This document shows, piece after piece, positions 10,963-19,639 of a DNA stretch of 64,000 nucleotides. Position 1 is the first letter of the stretch. Every line of letters starts with the position of its first letter. The position numbers were made by a program, and so were the translations under genes. The notes beneath the pieces were generated by a model. It had not been told where the DNA came from, ran no database searches, and saw only the letters and a program-made list of their open reading frames with translations. The DNA is from NAT127 sp034717695 (lineage in GTDB: Bacteria > Pseudomonadota > Gammaproteobacteria > Pseudomonadales > Porticoccaceae), in NCBI GenBank assembly GCA_034717695.1, contig JAYELS010000030.1:108537-172536 (forward strand), read 5' to 3'.

Positions 10963-11751
10963 TCAGGCGACGGCGAACTTGAGGCCCATGCCCAGCAGCA
11001 GGGTGGCGAGCAGGGGTTGCAGCACCCGGCTGGGCAGCCAGGCGGCGAGACGGGCGCCGAAGTGAATCGCCGGCAGGGACCCCGCCAGCAGGCAGGCGAG
11101 CAACACGAAATCCACGTTGCCGAGCAGCAGCAGGTGGCCGAGCCCGGCGATCAGGGTGAGGGGTACGGCGTGGGCGATGTCGGTGCCCACCACCTGCAGT
11201 GCCGGCAGGCGCGGGTAGAGGGTCATCAGCAGCGCGGCGCAGAAGGCCCCGGCGCCCACCGACGACAGGGTGACGAACACCCCGAGGAAGACCCCGGCGA
11301 GGGTGGTCACCAGGGCCGCGTGGCGCTGGAAGAACGCACCCACCGCCCCGTGGGACTGGTCCGAGACCTTGCGCACCCGGCCGTTGAGCAGGATCACCAG
11401 GGCGGTCAGCACCAGCATCACCCCGAGGCTGCGGGTCAGCAGGTCCTTGTACTCCTCGGCGTCGGCGAAGATGGTCCTGAGCATCAGGGCGGTGAGCAGG
11501 GAGGCGGGGATGCTCCCGAGGGCGAGCCATTTGACGATGTCCCACTGGATGCTCTTCTGGCGGGTGTGGGCCACCACGCCGCTGGCCTTGGTGATGGAGG
11601 CGTACAGCAGGTCGGTGCCGATGGCCACGTTGTAGGGGAAGCCGAACAGGATCAGCAGGGGGGTCATCAGCGAGCCGCCGCCGACACCGGTCAGGCCCAC
11701 GGCGACACCGACACCGGCCCCGGCGGCGATATAGAGCAAAAATTCCGGCAA
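10963..11751 (-). CDS. TauE/SafE family sulfite or organosulfonate exporter
   Basis: 262 residues if started at the TTG at 11751, which gives the typical N-terminus PEFLLYIAAGAGVG; the frame stays open to 11799. About eight membrane helices are visible, with family motifs GLTGVGGGSLMTPLLI near the N-terminus and FVTLSSVGAGAF in the second half. The gene diverges from cysB, so control by CysB and a role in sulfite, thiosulfate or sulfonate handling are plausible but inferred. Confidence 0.85.
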   Translation of the reverse strand: MPEFLLYIAAGAGVGVAVGLTGVGGGSLMTPLLILFGFPYNVAIGTDLLYASITKASGVVAHTRQKSIQWDIVKWLALGSIPASLLTALMLRTIFADAEEYKDLLTRSLGVMLVLTALVILLNGRVRKVSDQSHGAVGAFFQRHAALVTTLAGVFLGVFVTLSSVGAGAFCAALLMTLYPRLPALQVVGTDIAHAVPLTLIAGLGHLLLLGNVDFVLLACLLAGSLPAIHFGARLAAWLPSRVLQPLLATLLLGMGLKFAVA

Positions 11752-11902
11752 AACCTGTCCCCTGATGATGATCCCTGGCGTTGCTGGTAACCTTAACAAT
11801 TAGCATCTATTCTGCTAAGTAATGGTTTTGCATATTTTTATAGCCAGAACGTCTAGAAGCCTTTACCGTTATTGAATCGCCACCTATCCAGGAGTCGTCG
11901 GG

Positions 11903-12877
11903 ATGAAGCTTCAGCAATTGCGCTATGTGTGGGAAGTGGCCCACCACGATCTCAACGTTTCCGCCACGGCCCAGAGCCTTTACACCTCGCAGCCCGGCAT
12001 CAGCAAGCAGATCCGCCTCCTCGAGGATGAGCTCGGTGTCGAGATCTTCTCCCGCAGCGGCAAGCACCTCACCCGGGTCACCCCGGCGGGGCAGGAGATC
12101 CTCAGGATCGTCGGCGAGGTGCTCCACAACGTGGAGAGCATCAAGCAGCTCGCCGCCGAATACAGCGCCCCCAACAGGGGCAGCCTGTCCATCGCCACCA
12201 CCCACACCCAGGCCCGCTACGCCCTGCCGCCGGTGATCGACGCCTTCATCAAGAAGTACCCGGGGGTGGCCCTGCATATGCACCAGGGCACGCCGTTGCA
12301 GATCTCCGAGATGGCGGCGGAGGGCAAGGTGGACTTCGCCATCGCCACCGAGGCCCTGGAGCTGTTCTCCGACCTGCTGATGATGCCCTGCTACCGCTGG
12401 AACCGCTGTGTGCTGGTGCCGAAGGATCATCCGCTCACCCGCCTCGACCAGATCAGCATCGAGGACGTGGCCGCCCACCCCATCGTCACCTATGTGTTCG
12501 GCTTCACCGGCCGCTCCCGGCTCGACGAGGCCTTCAGCGCCTCGGGCCTGACGCCCCAGGTGGTGTTCACCGCCACCGATGCGGATGTCATCAAGACCTA
12601 CGTGCGTCTTGGCCTCGGCATCGGCATCGTCGCCCACATGGCCCACGACCCGGTGCAGGACGCCGATCTGGTGGCCCTCGAGGCCAAGCACCTGTTCAAG
12701 TCCAGCGTCACCAGTATCGGCTTTCGCCGCGGCACCTACCTGCGGGGCTTCATGTACGACTTCATCGAGCGCTTTGCCCCCCATCTCACCCGGGCGGTGG
12801 TGGACCAGGCCACCGGTATCCACAACCGGGACGAACTGGAGCAGTACTTCGCCACCATGACCTTGCCGGAATACTGA
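11903..12877 (+). CDS. cysB: CysB-type LysR transcriptional regulator
   Basis: 324 residues. The LysR helix-turn-helix covers about residues 1-60 (MKLQQLRYVWEVA, SLYTSQPGISKQIRLLE), and the effector domain includes TTHTQARYALPPVI and GFTGRSRLDEAF, both typical of CysB. CysB proteins bind O- or N-acetylserine and activate sulfate assimilation and cysteine genes. The AT-rich spacer between cysB and the divergent tauE gene (11752-11902) is the likely shared control region. Confidence 0.95.
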   Translation: MKLQQLRYVWEVAHHDLNVSATAQSLYTSQPGISKQIRLLEDELGVEIFSRSGKHLTRVTPAGQEILRIVGEVLHNVESIKQLAAEYSAPNRGSLSIATTHTQARYALPPVIDAFIKKYPGVALHMHQGTPLQISEMAAEGKVDFAIATEALELFSDLLMMPCYRWNRCVLVPKDHPLTRLDQISIEDVAAHPIVTYVFGFTGRSRLDEAFSASGLTPQVVFTATDADVIKTYVRLGLGIGIVAHMAHDPVQDADLVALEAKHLFKSSVTSIGFRRGTYLRGFMYDFIERFAPHLTRAVVDQATGIHNRDELEQYFATMTLPEY

Positions 12878-12902
12878 GGTCCGAGACCCCCGAGGCACTA
12901 CC

Positions 12903-13823
12903 ATGAGTCACCATGTACTGGTTACCGGCGGCAGCGGCTTTATCGGCCAGGCCCTGTGCCCGACCCTGCTGGCGGCGGGCTTCGATCTCAGCGTCCTGAC
13001 CCGCGACCCACGGCGCGCCGCCCGGGAGCTGCCCGCCGGGGTGCGCTTGCTGGAATCCCTGGACGCCCTCGACGGCCTGCCCCCGGTTGCCGCCCTCGTC
13101 AATCTCGCCGGCGAGCCCCTCGCCGGGCGGCGCTGGACCGCCGCCCGCAAGGCCGCCTTTCACCGCAGCCGGGTGGATTTCACCGCCCAGCTGGTGGACC
13201 ACTTCAGCCGCGCCGGCGCCGTCCCGGCCGCGGTGATCAGTGGCTCGGCCATCGGTTACTACGGGCCCCACGGGGATGAGCAGCTGGACGAGGACGGCGC
13301 CGTTGTGGACAGCTTCTCCCACCGCCTCTGCGCGGCCTGGGAACAACAGGCGCTGCGCTTCGAGGCCCTGGGTAGCCGGGTGTGCCGGCTGCGGATCGGC
13401 GTGGTACTGGACCAGGGCGGCGGCGCGTTGGCGGCCCTGTTGCCGCCCTTCCGACTGGGCCTCGGTGGGCCCATCGCCTCGGGGCGGCAGTGGATGTCGT
13501 GGATTCACCGCGCCGACCTGGTGGCACTCATACACCACGCCATCGACCGGGAAGCCCTCACAGGTGCCATCAATGCCACCGCCCCCGGCGCGGTCACCAA
13601 CCGGGAATTCGCCGGCACCCTCGGCCGCGTGCTCCGCCGCCCGGCGCGGATCACCACCCCGGGCTGGGCCATGCGCCTCCTGTTCGGCGAGATGGCGGAT
13701 GAACTGCTCATCAGCGGCCAGCGGGTGTACCCCGCCCGCGCCCTGGCCAGTGGCTTCCAGTTCCGCTATCCCCACCTGGCCCCGGCCCTCGAGGCAATCC
13801 TCACCCCGAGCGGGGCGTCCTAG
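12903..13823 (+). CDS. TIGR01777 family NAD(P)-dependent epimerase-like protein
   Basis: 306 residues of the YfcH/SDR39U1 type. It has a Rossmann N-terminus TGGSGFIGQAL, the family motif SGSAIGYYGP near residue 115, and a C-terminal DUF1731-like helical cap (MRLLFGEMADELLISGQRV). It starts 25 bp after cysB. Substrate and pathway are unknown for this family. Confidence 0.92.
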   Translation: MSHHVLVTGGSGFIGQALCPTLLAAGFDLSVLTRDPRRAARELPAGVRLLESLDALDGLPPVAALVNLAGEPLAGRRWTAARKAAFHRSRVDFTAQLVDHFSRAGAVPAAVISGSAIGYYGPHGDEQLDEDGAVVDSFSHRLCAAWEQQALRFEALGSRVCRLRIGVVLDQGGGALAALLPPFRLGLGGPIASGRQWMSWIHRADLVALIHHAIDREALTGAINATAPGAVTNREFAGTLGRVLRRPARITTPGWAMRLLFGEMADELLISGQRVYPARALASGFQFRYPHLAPALEAILTPSGAS

Positions 13824-13923
13824 GGAAACGCTGAAAAAGTGCGCTATCGGGCGCCTCGCGCTGCATCCCGCTATCACCCTTTTCCAGAGCTTCCCCAGGG
13901 CCGGGGACATGGCGCTCTAGTAG

Positions 13924-13949
13924 GGCGGAAGAGCGCAGCGTCATCCGCC
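13924..13949. repeat. REP-like intergenic palindrome
   Basis: GGCGGA and TCCGCC enclose AGAGCGCAGCGTCA. The element resembles the short palindromes with an AGCGCAGCG core that are scattered in proteobacterial genomes. It lies between two convergent genes (epimerase and thpR). Only one copy was seen in the window. Confidence 0.6.
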
Positions 13950-13979
13950 AAGTCCCCCGGTCCGGTGCCGCGTCGGGCG

Positions 13980-14573
13980 TCAATCCAGGGGAAAGGTGGC
14001 GAGCGCCCGATAGCGATAGTGCTCACCCGCCGCCCCGCCCGTCCTCTCGCCCCGATAGAGCCCGAAGCACCCGGCCCGAAAACCCAGGCCCGCCAGCGAT
14101 ACCGCCCCGGCGTCCATCCCCATCCCCCTGCCGACCCGGCCCAGGGTGATATGGGGCCGGTAGGGCCTTGTCTCGGTGGCGATGCCCCCTTGGCCCGCGG
14201 CGGCGACGAGGTCATGGCGCAGTGCCAGCAGGGCCGGGGTTTGCGCCACCAGGGCGGCGACGATCGGCCCCGAGGGGGAGGGGAATCGGGCGATGGCGGT
14301 GGGGGTCACCCATACCGCATCCCGTCGCGGCGATGCCCCCAGTGCGGCGACAAGGGCGGCGAGGGCGTCCGCCGACAGATCGCCGAGAAACACCAGGGTG
14401 AGGTGGTAGTTGGCGGGATCGGTCCAGTACGGGGCGGCGGAACCGGTGAGGGATTCCCGGGCGCGGGCGCCGAGAGCGGATGCCACCGGCGCCGGCACCC
14501 TCAGGGCGGCGAATACCCGCCGCTGGCGGGCGTCCCCCTCAGGCGAGTTCGCGGCACTGGCTGTCGGTGACAT
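13980..14573 (-). CDS. thpR: RNA 2',3'-cyclic phosphodiesterase (ThpR/LigT)
   Basis: 197 residues if started at the ATG at 14573. The two 2H-phosphoesterase motifs are visible as YHLTLVFLGD and RPHITLGRV. Family members hydrolyse 2',3'-cyclic phosphate ends and can ligate tRNA halves. The start is uncertain: conserved sequence begins about 15 codons in (RRVFAALRVP), no start codon lies between, and the ATG chosen overlaps the DUF503 gene by 35 bases. Confidence 0.88.
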   Translation of the reverse strand: MSPTASAANSPEGDARQRRVFAALRVPAPVASALGARARESLTGSAAPYWTDPANYHLTLVFLGDLSADALAALVAALGASPRRDAVWVTPTAIARFPSPSGPIVAALVAQTPALLALRHDLVAAAGQGGIATETRPYRPHITLGRVGRGMGMDAGAVSLAGLGFRAGCFGLYRGERTGGAAGEHYRYRALATFPLD

Positions 14574-14820
14574 AGGCGTCCAGTTGGCGGCAGTAGGTTT
14601 CGATGGCGGCGCGGCGGGCGTCGAGAATGCGCCGGTCGCCGCCCACCAGCACGAAGGTCCACTCCGCCCGCTGCCACTGGTCGTGGAGTGCGCTCTCGTG
14701 GAGGGCGATATTGGGATCCCGGCCAAAGTGGTCGGAAAGGCGCCGCAGCCGGCCGCGCTTTTCCTTGAGGGAGCGGCAGCCGGGCAGCTGGAACCTCAGG
14801 GTGAGGGCGATGATGGGCAA
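14539..14820 (-). CDS. DUF503 family protein
   Basis: 93 residues starting at TTG 14820, which sits 5 bases after a GGAGG element; a GTG at 14826 is the alternative. The sequence LPGCRSLKEKRGRLRRL is diagnostic of the DUF503 family (YlxP-like, often near ribosome-maturation genes). The function is not established. It is cotranscribed with and overlaps thpR. Confidence 0.85.
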   Translation of the reverse strand: MPIIALTLRFQLPGCRSLKEKRGRLRRLSDHFGRDPNIALHESALHDQWQRAEWTFVLVGGDRRILDARRAAIETYCRQLDAYVTDSQCRELA

Positions 14821-14878
14821 GGGCACCTCCGCCAGAGGGGTTGTGGATAGTATGGCCGGTCGACCGGGGGCGGTTGGG

Positions 14879-14906
14879 TTGTGATCGGCACGACGGGGTG
14901 TATAAT
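14879..14906 (+). promoter_or_regulatory. Candidate sigma70 promoter for sulP-usp
   Basis: A perfect TATAAT lies at 14901-14906, with TTGTGA at 14879-14884 and a 16-bp spacer. It implies a leader of about 210 bases before the SulP start at 15123, in which I see no gene. Confidence 0.55.
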
Positions 14907-15122
14907 TCGCGTTCATTAAAAAGCCTGTCAAGTCATGATGTTGTATTCGTTGCCCACGCCGCCTTGAGTTTTTCTTTCCCGCGTTCGGGCCCTGGGCCCA
15001 CCTCCCGCCGCCGCCACTGAAGGCGCGGCTTTCCCGCTCAATTGCCGGGACCCCATCGTCCAAAGGGGCGATAACCGGTCCGTCGGCGCCCCCGCAACCG
15101 GGGCCATCTGCAAGGACTGTTC

Positions 15123-16616
15123 ATGCTGCTGCACTCCACCAAGGCCGACTGGTTCGGCAATATCCGCGGCGATCTGCTCGCCGGCACCGTCGTCGCCCTG
15201 GCCCTGGTCCCCGAGGCCATCGCCTTTTCCATTATCGCCGGGGTCGACCCCAAGGTCGGCCTCTACGCGTCGTTCTGCATCGCCGTGATCATCGCCTTCG
15301 TGGGCGGCCGCCCGGGGATGATTTCCGCCGCCACCGCCGCCATGGCGGTGCTGATGGTGACCCTGGTGAAGAACCACGGCCTCGAATACCTGCTGGCGGC
15401 GACCCTGCTGACGGGGGTTTTCCAGATCGGCGCGGGGTACCTGAGGCTCGGCAATCTGATGAGTTTCGTGTCCCGCTCCGTGGTGACCGGCTTCGTCAAC
15501 GCCCTGGCGATCCTGATCTTCATGGCCCAGCTGCCGGAGCTCACCAACGTCACCTGGCATGTCTACGCCATGACGGCGGCGGGGCTTGGCATCATCTACC
15601 TGTTCCCCCTGGTGCCGGTGATTGGCAGGAGCATTCCTTCGCCGTTGGTGTGCATCGTCACCCTCACCGTTCTCGCCGTGACGACGGGCATCGAGGTGCG
15701 CACCGTGGGGGACATGGGTGAACTGCCCGATACCCTGCCGATTTTCCTCTGGCCCGATGTGCCCCTGACCCTCGACACCCTGATGATCATCCTGCCCTAT
15801 TCCCTGTCCATGGCGGTGGTGGGCCTCCTGGAATCGATGATGACCGCCACCATCGTCGATGACCTTACCGACACCGCCAGCGACAAGAACCGCGAATGCA
15901 AGGGCCAGGGCATCGCCAATATCGGCGCCGGCCTGATCGGCGGCATGGCGGGCTGCGCCATGATCGGCCAGTCGGTGATCAACGTGAAATCCGGCGGGCG
16001 CGGGCGGCTGTCCACCCTCTGGGCGGGGCTGTTCCTGCTGATCCTGGTGGTGTTCCTGAGCCCGGTGCTGAAGGTCATTCCCATGGCCGCCCTGGTGGCG
16101 GTGATGATCATGGTGTCCATCGGCACCTTCAGCTGGCGCTCGATCCTCGACCTCAAGAAACACCCCCTGTCCACCAACCTGGTCATGCTGGTGACGGTGA
16201 CCGTGGTGGTGGCCACCCACAACCTGGCGTTTGGCGTGCTGGCCGGTGTGCTGCTGGCGTCCCTGTTCTTCGCCAACAAGGTCAGCCACTTCATGTACGT
16301 CACCTCCGATCTGGACGGGGCCGGCACCACCCGCACCTACAGGGTGGTGGGCCAGGTGTTCTTCAACTCCGCCGAGCGCTTTGCCGGCCAGTTTGATTTC
16401 CGCGAGGCCCTGGACAACGTGGTGATCGACCTGTCCCGCGCCCACTTCTGGGACATTTCCGCCGTGGGCGCCCTCGACAAGGTGGTGCTCAAGTTCCGCC
16501 GCGAAGGGGCCGAGGTGGAGGTGGTGGGGCTCAACGACGCCAGCGCCACCATCGTCGATCGCTTTGGCGTCCACGACAAACCGGAAGAGATTGAAAAAGT
16601 CCTGGGGGGACACTGA
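15123..16616 (+). CDS. SulP family anion transporter with STAS domain
   Basis: 497 residues. A membrane domain of about 10-12 helices begins with DLLAGTVVALALVPEAIAFS, the SulP signature, and a C-terminal STAS domain covers roughly residues 400-497. SulP members move sulfate, bicarbonate or dicarboxylates. Here the overlap with a universal-stress-protein gene and the presence of SbtA elsewhere make bicarbonate a candidate, but nothing in the sequence settles the substrate. Confidence 0.88.
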   Translation: MLLHSTKADWFGNIRGDLLAGTVVALALVPEAIAFSIIAGVDPKVGLYASFCIAVIIAFVGGRPGMISAATAAMAVLMVTLVKNHGLEYLLAATLLTGVFQIGAGYLRLGNLMSFVSRSVVTGFVNALAILIFMAQLPELTNVTWHVYAMTAAGLGIIYLFPLVPVIGRSIPSPLVCIVTLTVLAVTTGIEVRTVGDMGELPDTLPIFLWPDVPLTLDTLMIILPYSLSMAVVGLLESMMTATIVDDLTDTASDKNRECKGQGIANIGAGLIGGMAGCAMIGQSVINVKSGGRGRLSTLWAGLFLLILVVFLSPVLKVIPMAALVAVMIMVSIGTFSWRSILDLKKHPLSTNLVMLVTVTVVVATHNLAFGVLAGVLLASLFFANKVSHFMYVTSDLDGAGTTRTYRVVGQVFFNSAERFAGQFDFREALDNVVIDLSRAHFWDISAVGALDKVVLKFRREGAEVEVVGLNDASATIVDRFGVHDKPEEIEKVLGGH

Positions 16617-17476
16617 TGAACAGTCAACGAACCACCGTGCTGGCCTGCATCGACGGTTCCACCTACAAGCAGGGGGTGGTGGACTACGCCGCCTGGGTCT
16701 CCCGGGCCGTCGAGGCGCCCCTGAAGCTTTTGCACAATATCGAGCACCGCGATCACCCACCGATCTCCGACCTGAGCGGCAGCCTCGGCCTTGGCGAGCG
16801 GGAAGACCTCCTGGAGGAACTGGCGGCGATGGAGGCCCGGCGCGGCAAGATCCTCATGGCGCAGGGCAAGCTGATGCTGGAGAACGCCCGCCAGCGGGCC
16901 TTGGCCCAAGGGGCGATGGCGCCGGAAAAGCTTCAGCGCCACGGCAGCCTGACGGAATCCCTGATCGAGCTGGAGGATGAGATACGGGTGCTGGTGCTCG
17001 GCATTCGCGGCGAGGACCACGAGGATCGCCCCCGCCAGGTGGGGGCTCAGCTGGAGTCGGTGATCCGCGCCATGCACCGCCCGGTGCTGGTGGTCAACCG
17101 CGACTTCGATTGCGCCCCCAGCCGTTGCCTGGTGGCCTACGACGGCAGCGAGGCGGCCCGCAAGGCCCTCGCCATGGTGGCGGCGAGCCCCCTCTATCGG
17201 GGCATGGCGTGTCACCTCGTCCATGTGTCGAAGGGGGAGAGCTCCCCACTGCTGGAGGACGGTGCGCAGACCCTGCGGGCCGCCGGCCTCGCCGTGGTGA
17301 CCGCGAACCTCCACGGCGACGTGGAAAAACAACTGGACGACTACCAGCAGCAGCACGGCATCGAGCTGATCGTGATGGGGGCCTTTGGCCAGGGCCGGCT
17401 CCGGGAGCTGCTGTTCGGCAGTGTCACCCACCGCCTGCTCGCCAATGCCCGGGTGCCCCTGCTGTTGCTCCGTTGA
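16616..17476 (+). CDS. Tandem universal stress protein
   Basis: 286 residues forming two UspA domains. The second domain has the ATP-binding pattern GAFGQGRLRELLFGSVT near its end, while the first (VLACIDGST) has a less clear nucleotide loop. The gene overlaps the SulP stop by one base, so the two are translated together. A role in tuning the transporter is possible but inferred from context alone. Confidence 0.9.
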   Translation: MNSQRTTVLACIDGSTYKQGVVDYAAWVSRAVEAPLKLLHNIEHRDHPPISDLSGSLGLGEREDLLEELAAMEARRGKILMAQGKLMLENARQRALAQGAMAPEKLQRHGSLTESLIELEDEIRVLVLGIRGEDHEDRPRQVGAQLESVIRAMHRPVLVVNRDFDCAPSRCLVAYDGSEAARKALAMVAASPLYRGMACHLVHVSKGESSPLLEDGAQTLRAAGLAVVTANLHGDVEKQLDDYQQQHGIELIVMGAFGQGRLRELLFGSVTHRLLANARVPLLLLR

Positions 17477-17600
17477 GCGGTCGATCCCCGGGGCCTGTCG
17501 CCGGGGCTGTGCCCCCGGGGGCTGCATGGAGTATGATGATCGCCGTTGCCGGTAGGGACGCTGAGCGCCAAACTCATGATCGACAACAGACCCGAGAGTC

Positions 17601-18953
17601 ATGCCCATAACAACGATAAACCCCGCCTCCGCCCTGGAGGGTAGATACCCCGTCACCGCGCCGTCGTTACGTTTCTGGTTGGTCCCGCTGCTGCTATCGC
17701 TGCTCTTCGGTTACGCCCTGTGGCAGGCGCGGGCCCTGGAGGTGGCGCCGTTTGCCGTCCCGGCCCCGGCGGAAGGCGCCGGCGACAGCGCCCTCGACCG
17801 CCTGCTGGTGCCGGAATTCGAGTCCCGCTTCGCCTCCACCGGCTTTCATCGCCATGTGCATTCCTCGTCCATCGCCCCCTTGCCGGATGGCGGGCTGATC
17901 TCGGTGTGGTTCGCCGGTTCCCGGGAGGGGGCGGAGGACGTCAATATCCGCGCCTCCCGCTACGACCCGGCCACCCAGCGCTGGGGCGAGGAGTTCAAGC
18001 TGATCTCCCGGGAGACCACCGAGCGGGTGTTGCAGCGGGATATCCGCAAGCTGGGCAATCCGGTGATCTCCCTGGCCCCCAACGGCCGCCTGTGGCTGTT
18101 CTATGTGTCGGTGTCCATGGGGGGCTGGGCGGGCAGCGCCATCAATGCCATGCATTCCGACGACGGCGGTGACAGCTGGTCGGCCCCCCGGCGGCTGATC
18201 ACCTCGCCGTTCCTCAACATCAGCACCCTGGTGCGCAATCCGCCGGTATTCCACCGCGATGGCTCCATGGGCCTCCCGGTCTACCACGAATTTCTCGGCA
18301 AGTTCGCCGAGTACCTGTACCTGAGCCCCGACGGGCGCATCCTCGACAAGTTCCGCATCAGCAGTGGCAACCACTCCCTGCAGCCGGCCATCGTGCCCCT
18401 CGGCGGGGACAGCGCCCTGGCCCTGTTGCGCAACGCCGGGGTCGAGCACGGCAAGGTGCTGGCCACCTACACCCGGGACCGGGGCAGGACCTGGAGCGAG
18501 CATGTGCCGGTGGCCCCCTGGAACCCGGATTCGGCGGTGGCCGCCATTGGCGAGGGGGATGGCCATATCCTCGTGGCCCTCAACGATATCGCCGATGGCC
18601 GCTTCCGCCTGACCCTCTACCAGACGGACGAAACCCTCAAGAACTGGCGCCAGGTGGCCGTCCTCGACGAGTCCCCGAGGCCCGAGGAGTGGGTGGAGCC
18701 GGCACTTTTCCGCGACAGCCTGCACCGCAAGTACACCGCCATCGCCGAGGACGGCGAGGAAACGCCGGGCATGCTGGCGGAGTTGCAGCGCCACGCCGAG
18801 AAACGCGCCTGCCGCCATGGCAGCTGCACCTTCAAGTACGAGTACCCGACCCTGATCCGCGCCGCCAACGGGGATTTTCATATGGTCTATTCCTGGAACA
18901 ACACCCTGATCAAGCATGTGGTGTTCAACCATGCCTGGGTGGAGAAGGGCTGA
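17601..18953 (+). CDS. Sialidase-like BNR-repeat protein
   Basis: 450 residues with one N-terminal membrane anchor (about residues 25-45) and a six-bladed-propeller type domain. Asp-box motifs are visible as SDDGGDSWSAP and YTRDRGRTWSEH, and the N-terminal part has the FAGSREG motif. It belongs to the exo-alpha-sialidase-like family (COG4692 type). True sialidase activity is uncertain because most bacterial members are uncharacterised. Its stop overlaps the start of the next gene. Confidence 0.8.
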   Translation: MPITTINPASALEGRYPVTAPSLRFWLVPLLLSLLFGYALWQARALEVAPFAVPAPAEGAGDSALDRLLVPEFESRFASTGFHRHVHSSSIAPLPDGGLISVWFAGSREGAEDVNIRASRYDPATQRWGEEFKLISRETTERVLQRDIRKLGNPVISLAPNGRLWLFYVSVSMGGWAGSAINAMHSDDGGDSWSAPRRLITSPFLNISTLVRNPPVFHRDGSMGLPVYHEFLGKFAEYLYLSPDGRILDKFRISSGNHSLQPAIVPLGGDSALALLRNAGVEHGKVLATYTRDRGRTWSEHVPVAPWNPDSAVAAIGEGDGHILVALNDIADGRFRLTLYQTDETLKNWRQVAVLDESPRPEEWVEPALFRDSLHRKYTAIAEDGEETPGMLAELQRHAEKRACRHGSCTFKYEYPTLIRAANGDFHMVYSWNNTLIKHVVFNHAWVEKG

Positions 18954-19546
18954 TGACAAGCGGTGAAATCTTCGGCCACCTGACGGTGGCGGCCCTGGTG
19001 TTCATGTTGCTGCCGGTGACTCGCTTGGGGCTCGCGGCCCGGGGGGCGGCATTGCTCGCGGCCCTGGGGCTTGCCTTCGTGCCGGTGGCGGGATTGTCCA
19101 TCGGCGACTACACCCGCAGTTACACCGATGACGTGGCCATCACCTCGCTGCTCTGGCTGCTCTGGGGCGTGGCGCTGCGGGTGAGCGGCAGGGCGCCCAC
19201 CCCCCTTCGCCAGCACCGCCAGCTGGCCCTGGTGTTCGCGGTGCTGGCCCTGGCGCTGTACCCGGCGACCCTGGGCCTCGCCGCCCACGACCCCTATCGG
19301 CTCGGCTTTTCCCCCGCGCCCATGCTGGCCGCCGCCTGGGTGCTGTGCCTCGGGCTTTGGTGGATGCGCAACGCCCTCGCGGTGGCGCTGATCAGCCTTG
19401 CCACCGTCGCCTACCTGCTGGATATCAAGGATTCCGACAACTATTGGGACTACCTGGTGGATCCGCTGCTCGGGCTCTACTGCTGCGTCTACCTGGCCCG
19501 GGATGGCTGGCGCCGCCGGCGGGGGCAGGCCGCCGCGGCCCTCTGA
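18953..19546 (+). CDS. Hypothetical polytopic membrane protein
   Basis: 197 residues with five or six predicted membrane helices and short loops, including YTRSYTDDVAITSLLW and DSDNYWDYLVDPLLGLY. I do not recognise a named family. It overlaps the sialidase-like gene by one base (TGATG), so the two products probably work together at the inner membrane. Confidence 0.8.
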   Translation: MTSGEIFGHLTVAALVFMLLPVTRLGLAARGAALLAALGLAFVPVAGLSIGDYTRSYTDDVAITSLLWLLWGVALRVSGRAPTPLRQHRQLALVFAVLALALYPATLGLAAHDPYRLGFSPAPMLAAAWVLCLGLWWMRNALAVALISLATVAYLLDIKDSDNYWDYLVDPLLGLYCCVYLARDGWRRRRGQAAAAL

Positions 19547-19578
19547 GACAATCGCCCCGGTGAGGGGCTCCCGCCACG

Positions 19579-19613
19579 ACGCAGGACGGCGCCCTGGGGG
19601 CGCCGTGCTGCGT
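19579..19613. terminator. Strong hairpin between convergent genes
   Basis: Arms ACGCAG-G-ACGGCGCCC and GGGCGCCGT-G-CTGCGT pair over 16 positions with one G/G mismatch around a 3-base loop. The hairpin lies between the stops of two convergent genes and has no T-run, so it may block both transcripts through structure alone. Confidence 0.6.
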
Positions 19614-19639
19614 AGAGCCGTTGGCGCTTTCCGCCGCCG

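Noticed and set aside
13839..14570. A 243-codon plus-strand frame over the REP-like element and thpR
   Set aside because: Antisense to thpR, with composition typical of a shadow frame.
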